From: Pirellulaceae bacterium | Lineage (GTDB): Bacteria; Planctomycetota; Planctomycetia; Pirellulales; Pirellulaceae | Direction: 5' to 3' | DNA: 64,000 bases | Assembly: GCA_019636375.1 (NCBI GenBank) | Contig: JAHBXS010000004.1 | Span: 620,001 to 684,000, forward strand | In this document: positions 62,529 to 64,000 of the stretch, piece by piece | Layout of the letters: each line of letters opens with the position of its first letter | Numbering within the stretch: position 1 is the first letter of the stretch | Notes under the pieces: generated by a model | Databases searched by the model: none | The model's input: only the letters and a program-made list of their open reading frames with translations | What the model was told of the DNA's origin: nothing | Translations under genes and position numbers: made by a program

Positions 62529-63851
62529 CTACTGCTTCACGTCATAACACATGATGAACTCTTGGTCGCGGAGGTAGAGTTTGCCGTTGGCGACAACCGG
62601 ATGCACCCAAATTCTCCCTTGAGGTTTACGTTGTTCCGTTTGCGGCGAAAGCGTGAATCGCCCCGTGATTTCGAACCCTTCCGGGTCGGCCTTGATCAAC
62701 AGCACTTCGCCATCTTGTTCGTTGATGTAATAGAAGCGGCCATCGGCGTAAGTCACGGCCCCCTTCTTCATATCCTTCTTGTCAGCCCAACGAAATTCGC
62801 CTGTCTCGATGTCTTGGCAACCAAAACCGTCTTTATCCCCGTGTCCATAGATAAAGCCATCCACAAAGATCACACCGCCGTGATGGTTGCTCATCGAACG
62901 AGTCATCCAAAGTTCTTTCGCTGAGTTGCCATTAACGGCGAACATCGCCGACCCAGAACCGTATCCCGATGTAACGTAGACGTTGCCATTCACTTCGACC
63001 GGAGTCGGGATCACAGCGACCTTGCCGGGAAAATCGGCTTGCCAACGCACATTGCCATTCGCTGGGTCTACGCCAACAACTTTGCTGTTCAGCAATTGCA
63101 CGTAAGTCGTCATTCCGTCTTTTTCTAAAACAATTGGCGACGAGTAGTGGGCTTGGTCAGTGACATCGACGGTCTGCCACAGTTTCTCACCTGTCATTTT
63201 ATCGAGAGCGACGATTGCGCCTTGCTCGCCTCCGGGTGTACAAACGACTTGTCCCCCATGAACCAATGGCGACTCAGAAAACCCCCACACCGGAACCGCA
63301 CCACCAAAATCACCCATCAATACCGACCATACCTTGGTTTGGTCATTGATATTGAAGCAAGACAATCGGCCCGCCGCTGCCATGAAATAGACCCGGTCGC
63401 CATCCACTGTAGGTGTGCTTCGTGGGCCGTCTCCCCAATTGTTCTCGTAGCGTTCACCAATTTCGACTCGCCAAATTTCCTCACCGGTCGATGCGTCCAA
63501 GCACAAGCCGATTTCCTTGTCAGCAAACAATCCCATCGTGAACAAGCGATTGTTGGCGATCGAAAAACCCGCATAGCCTAACCCCGCATTCTCATTGAGC
63601 CAAATTCGCGTCGGTCCGCCCTCAGGCCACTTTTGAAGCAGGCCCGTTTCTGACGAAACATCGCGGCGGCCCTTCCCACGCCATTGCGGCCAGTCGTAGT
63701 TGTCAGCGTCGGTCGCCCGATAAGCAACACTTACTTCAGTCGATTTTTCTGGCTGTGCCCAACTCAAGTCGGCCATTGCGAGCGAAAACAGGCCGATGAT
63801 CGCCAGTGATGTCAAGACGCGAATGCGAACGTAAGAAATTGATTGGTTCAT
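62529..63851 (-). CDS. Secreted PQQ-like beta-propeller protein
   Basis: 440 residues. A signal peptide (VLTSLAIIGLFSLAMADLSWA) is followed by DWPQWRGKGRRD and PQQ-type blades (STGEEIWRVEIGERY; TGEKLWQTVDV; NVRWQADFPGKV; TGEFRWADKKDM). It lies 14 bp upstream of the PSD1 gene, which makes a three-gene leftward operon. No cofactor-binding residues could be assigned, so enzymatic activity is not claimed. Confidence 0.85.
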   Translation of the reverse strand: MNQSISYVRIRVLTSLAIIGLFSLAMADLSWAQPEKSTEVSVAYRATDADNYDWPQWRGKGRRDVSSETGLLQKWPEGGPTRIWLNENAGLGYAGFSIANNRLFTMGLFADKEIGLCLDASTGEEIWRVEIGERYENNWGDGPRSTPTVDGDRVYFMAAAGRLSCFNINDQTKVWSVLMGDFGGAVPVWGFSESPLVHGGQVVCTPGGEQGAIVALDKMTGEKLWQTVDVTDQAHYSSPIVLEKDGMTTYVQLLNSKVVGVDPANGNVRWQADFPGKVAVIPTPVEVNGNVYVTSGYGSGSAMFAVNGNSAKELWMTRSMSNHHGGVIFVDGFIYGHGDKDGFGCQDIETGEFRWADKKDMKKGAVTYADGRFYYINEQDGEVLLIKADPEGFEITGRFTLSPQTEQRKPQGRIWVHPVVANGKLYLRDQEFIMCYDVKQ

Positions 63852-64000
63852 TTTGAGATTTCCAACTTTGATTCAATGGGTCAGATGTTCCGGAACCGTT
63901 ATTGTACAGCATCTACACCCTCCTGTTGACCTGCGACTATCGCCTGCGAGGTAAAATCCTGAAAATTGCTTGGCATTCGAAGGCGAGGCCGCTAAAATGT
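63852..64000. other. Upstream region at window edge
   Basis: A+T-rich leader of the leftward PQQ operon. No start, RNA or repeat could be recognised before the window ends. Confidence 0.4.

Noticed and set aside
1..64000. CRISPR arrays, prophage, integrase-type islands, rRNA genes
   Set aside because: No regular spacer arrays, phage structural genes, integrases or rRNA sequences were recognised in the window.

Overview
The window looks like chromosomal DNA of a planctomycete, most likely of the Pirellulales (Rhodopirellula/Blastopirellula type). The evidence is the combination of a DUF1501 protein next to a PSD1-type cytochrome protein, three PQQ-like beta-propeller proteins that start with a WPxWRG/WPxFRG motif, a Cys-rich YTV-repeat protein of the kind reported from planctomycete cell walls, and a VWA plus glutamine-amidotransferase-like membrane protein. 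Base composition is close to 50% G+C. There is no prophage, plasmid or CRISPR locus. The mobile DNA is one IS4-family element, a small family of palindromic repeats and an RHS remnant.

Layout. 0.3-5.4 kb: two small poorly supported genes, an orphan acyl-CoA carboxyltransferase subunit and the VWA/GATase-like membrane protein. 5.4-7.2 kb: the IS, inserted in one copy of the palindromic repeat. 7.3-13.6 kb: YTV protein, Rex repressor, tRNA-Gln(UUG), a DUF1573 protein, an RmlD-like reductase, trpF and a small membrane protein. 13.9-17.8 kb: ahcY, a parS-like site cluster with a second repeat family, and parA-parB closed by a strong terminator. 17.9-24.4 kb: PQQ protein, PrsW-like protease, two YbjQ proteins, typA, a MaoC dehydratase and a solitary GroES-like protein.

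24.9-29.5 kb is the conserved block rplY-pth-rpsF-ssb-rplI-dnaB. 29.7-33.1 kb has two HAD proteins (one intact, one with degenerate motifs), a GlmU-like uridylyltransferase without the acetyltransferase half, and prs. 33.2-41.1 kb is a transport/stress cluster: NSS transporter with a 35-residue MetS-like subunit, a putative small multidrug export protein, two tandem-domain universal stress proteins and a SulP-STAS-carbonic-anhydrase fusion whose zinc cysteines are lost.

41.2-52.4 kb appears to be a surface-polysaccharide locus. A leftward unit encodes a Wzt/Wzm ABC exporter and an arabinose-5-phosphate isomerase. A divergent rightward unit encodes a TolB/LamG protein, an MBOAT O-acyltransferase, two AlgX/AlgJ-like SGNH proteins and a PQQ protein. 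Together they suggest ABC export and O-acetylation of a polysaccharide, possibly Kdo-containing. 52.4-53.7 kb is a small relic region with a 15-bp inverted-repeat element, an A+T-rich orphan gene, an RHS remnant and palindromic repeats. 53.7-58.4 kb holds miaA, hisS, a YkgJ-type protein and two membrane proteins, one with HELSH. 58.5-63.9 kb is a leftward PQQ-PSD1-DUF1501 operon.

All functional calls come from reading motifs and gene order by eye. No database search was possible, so family names carry the confidence shown.
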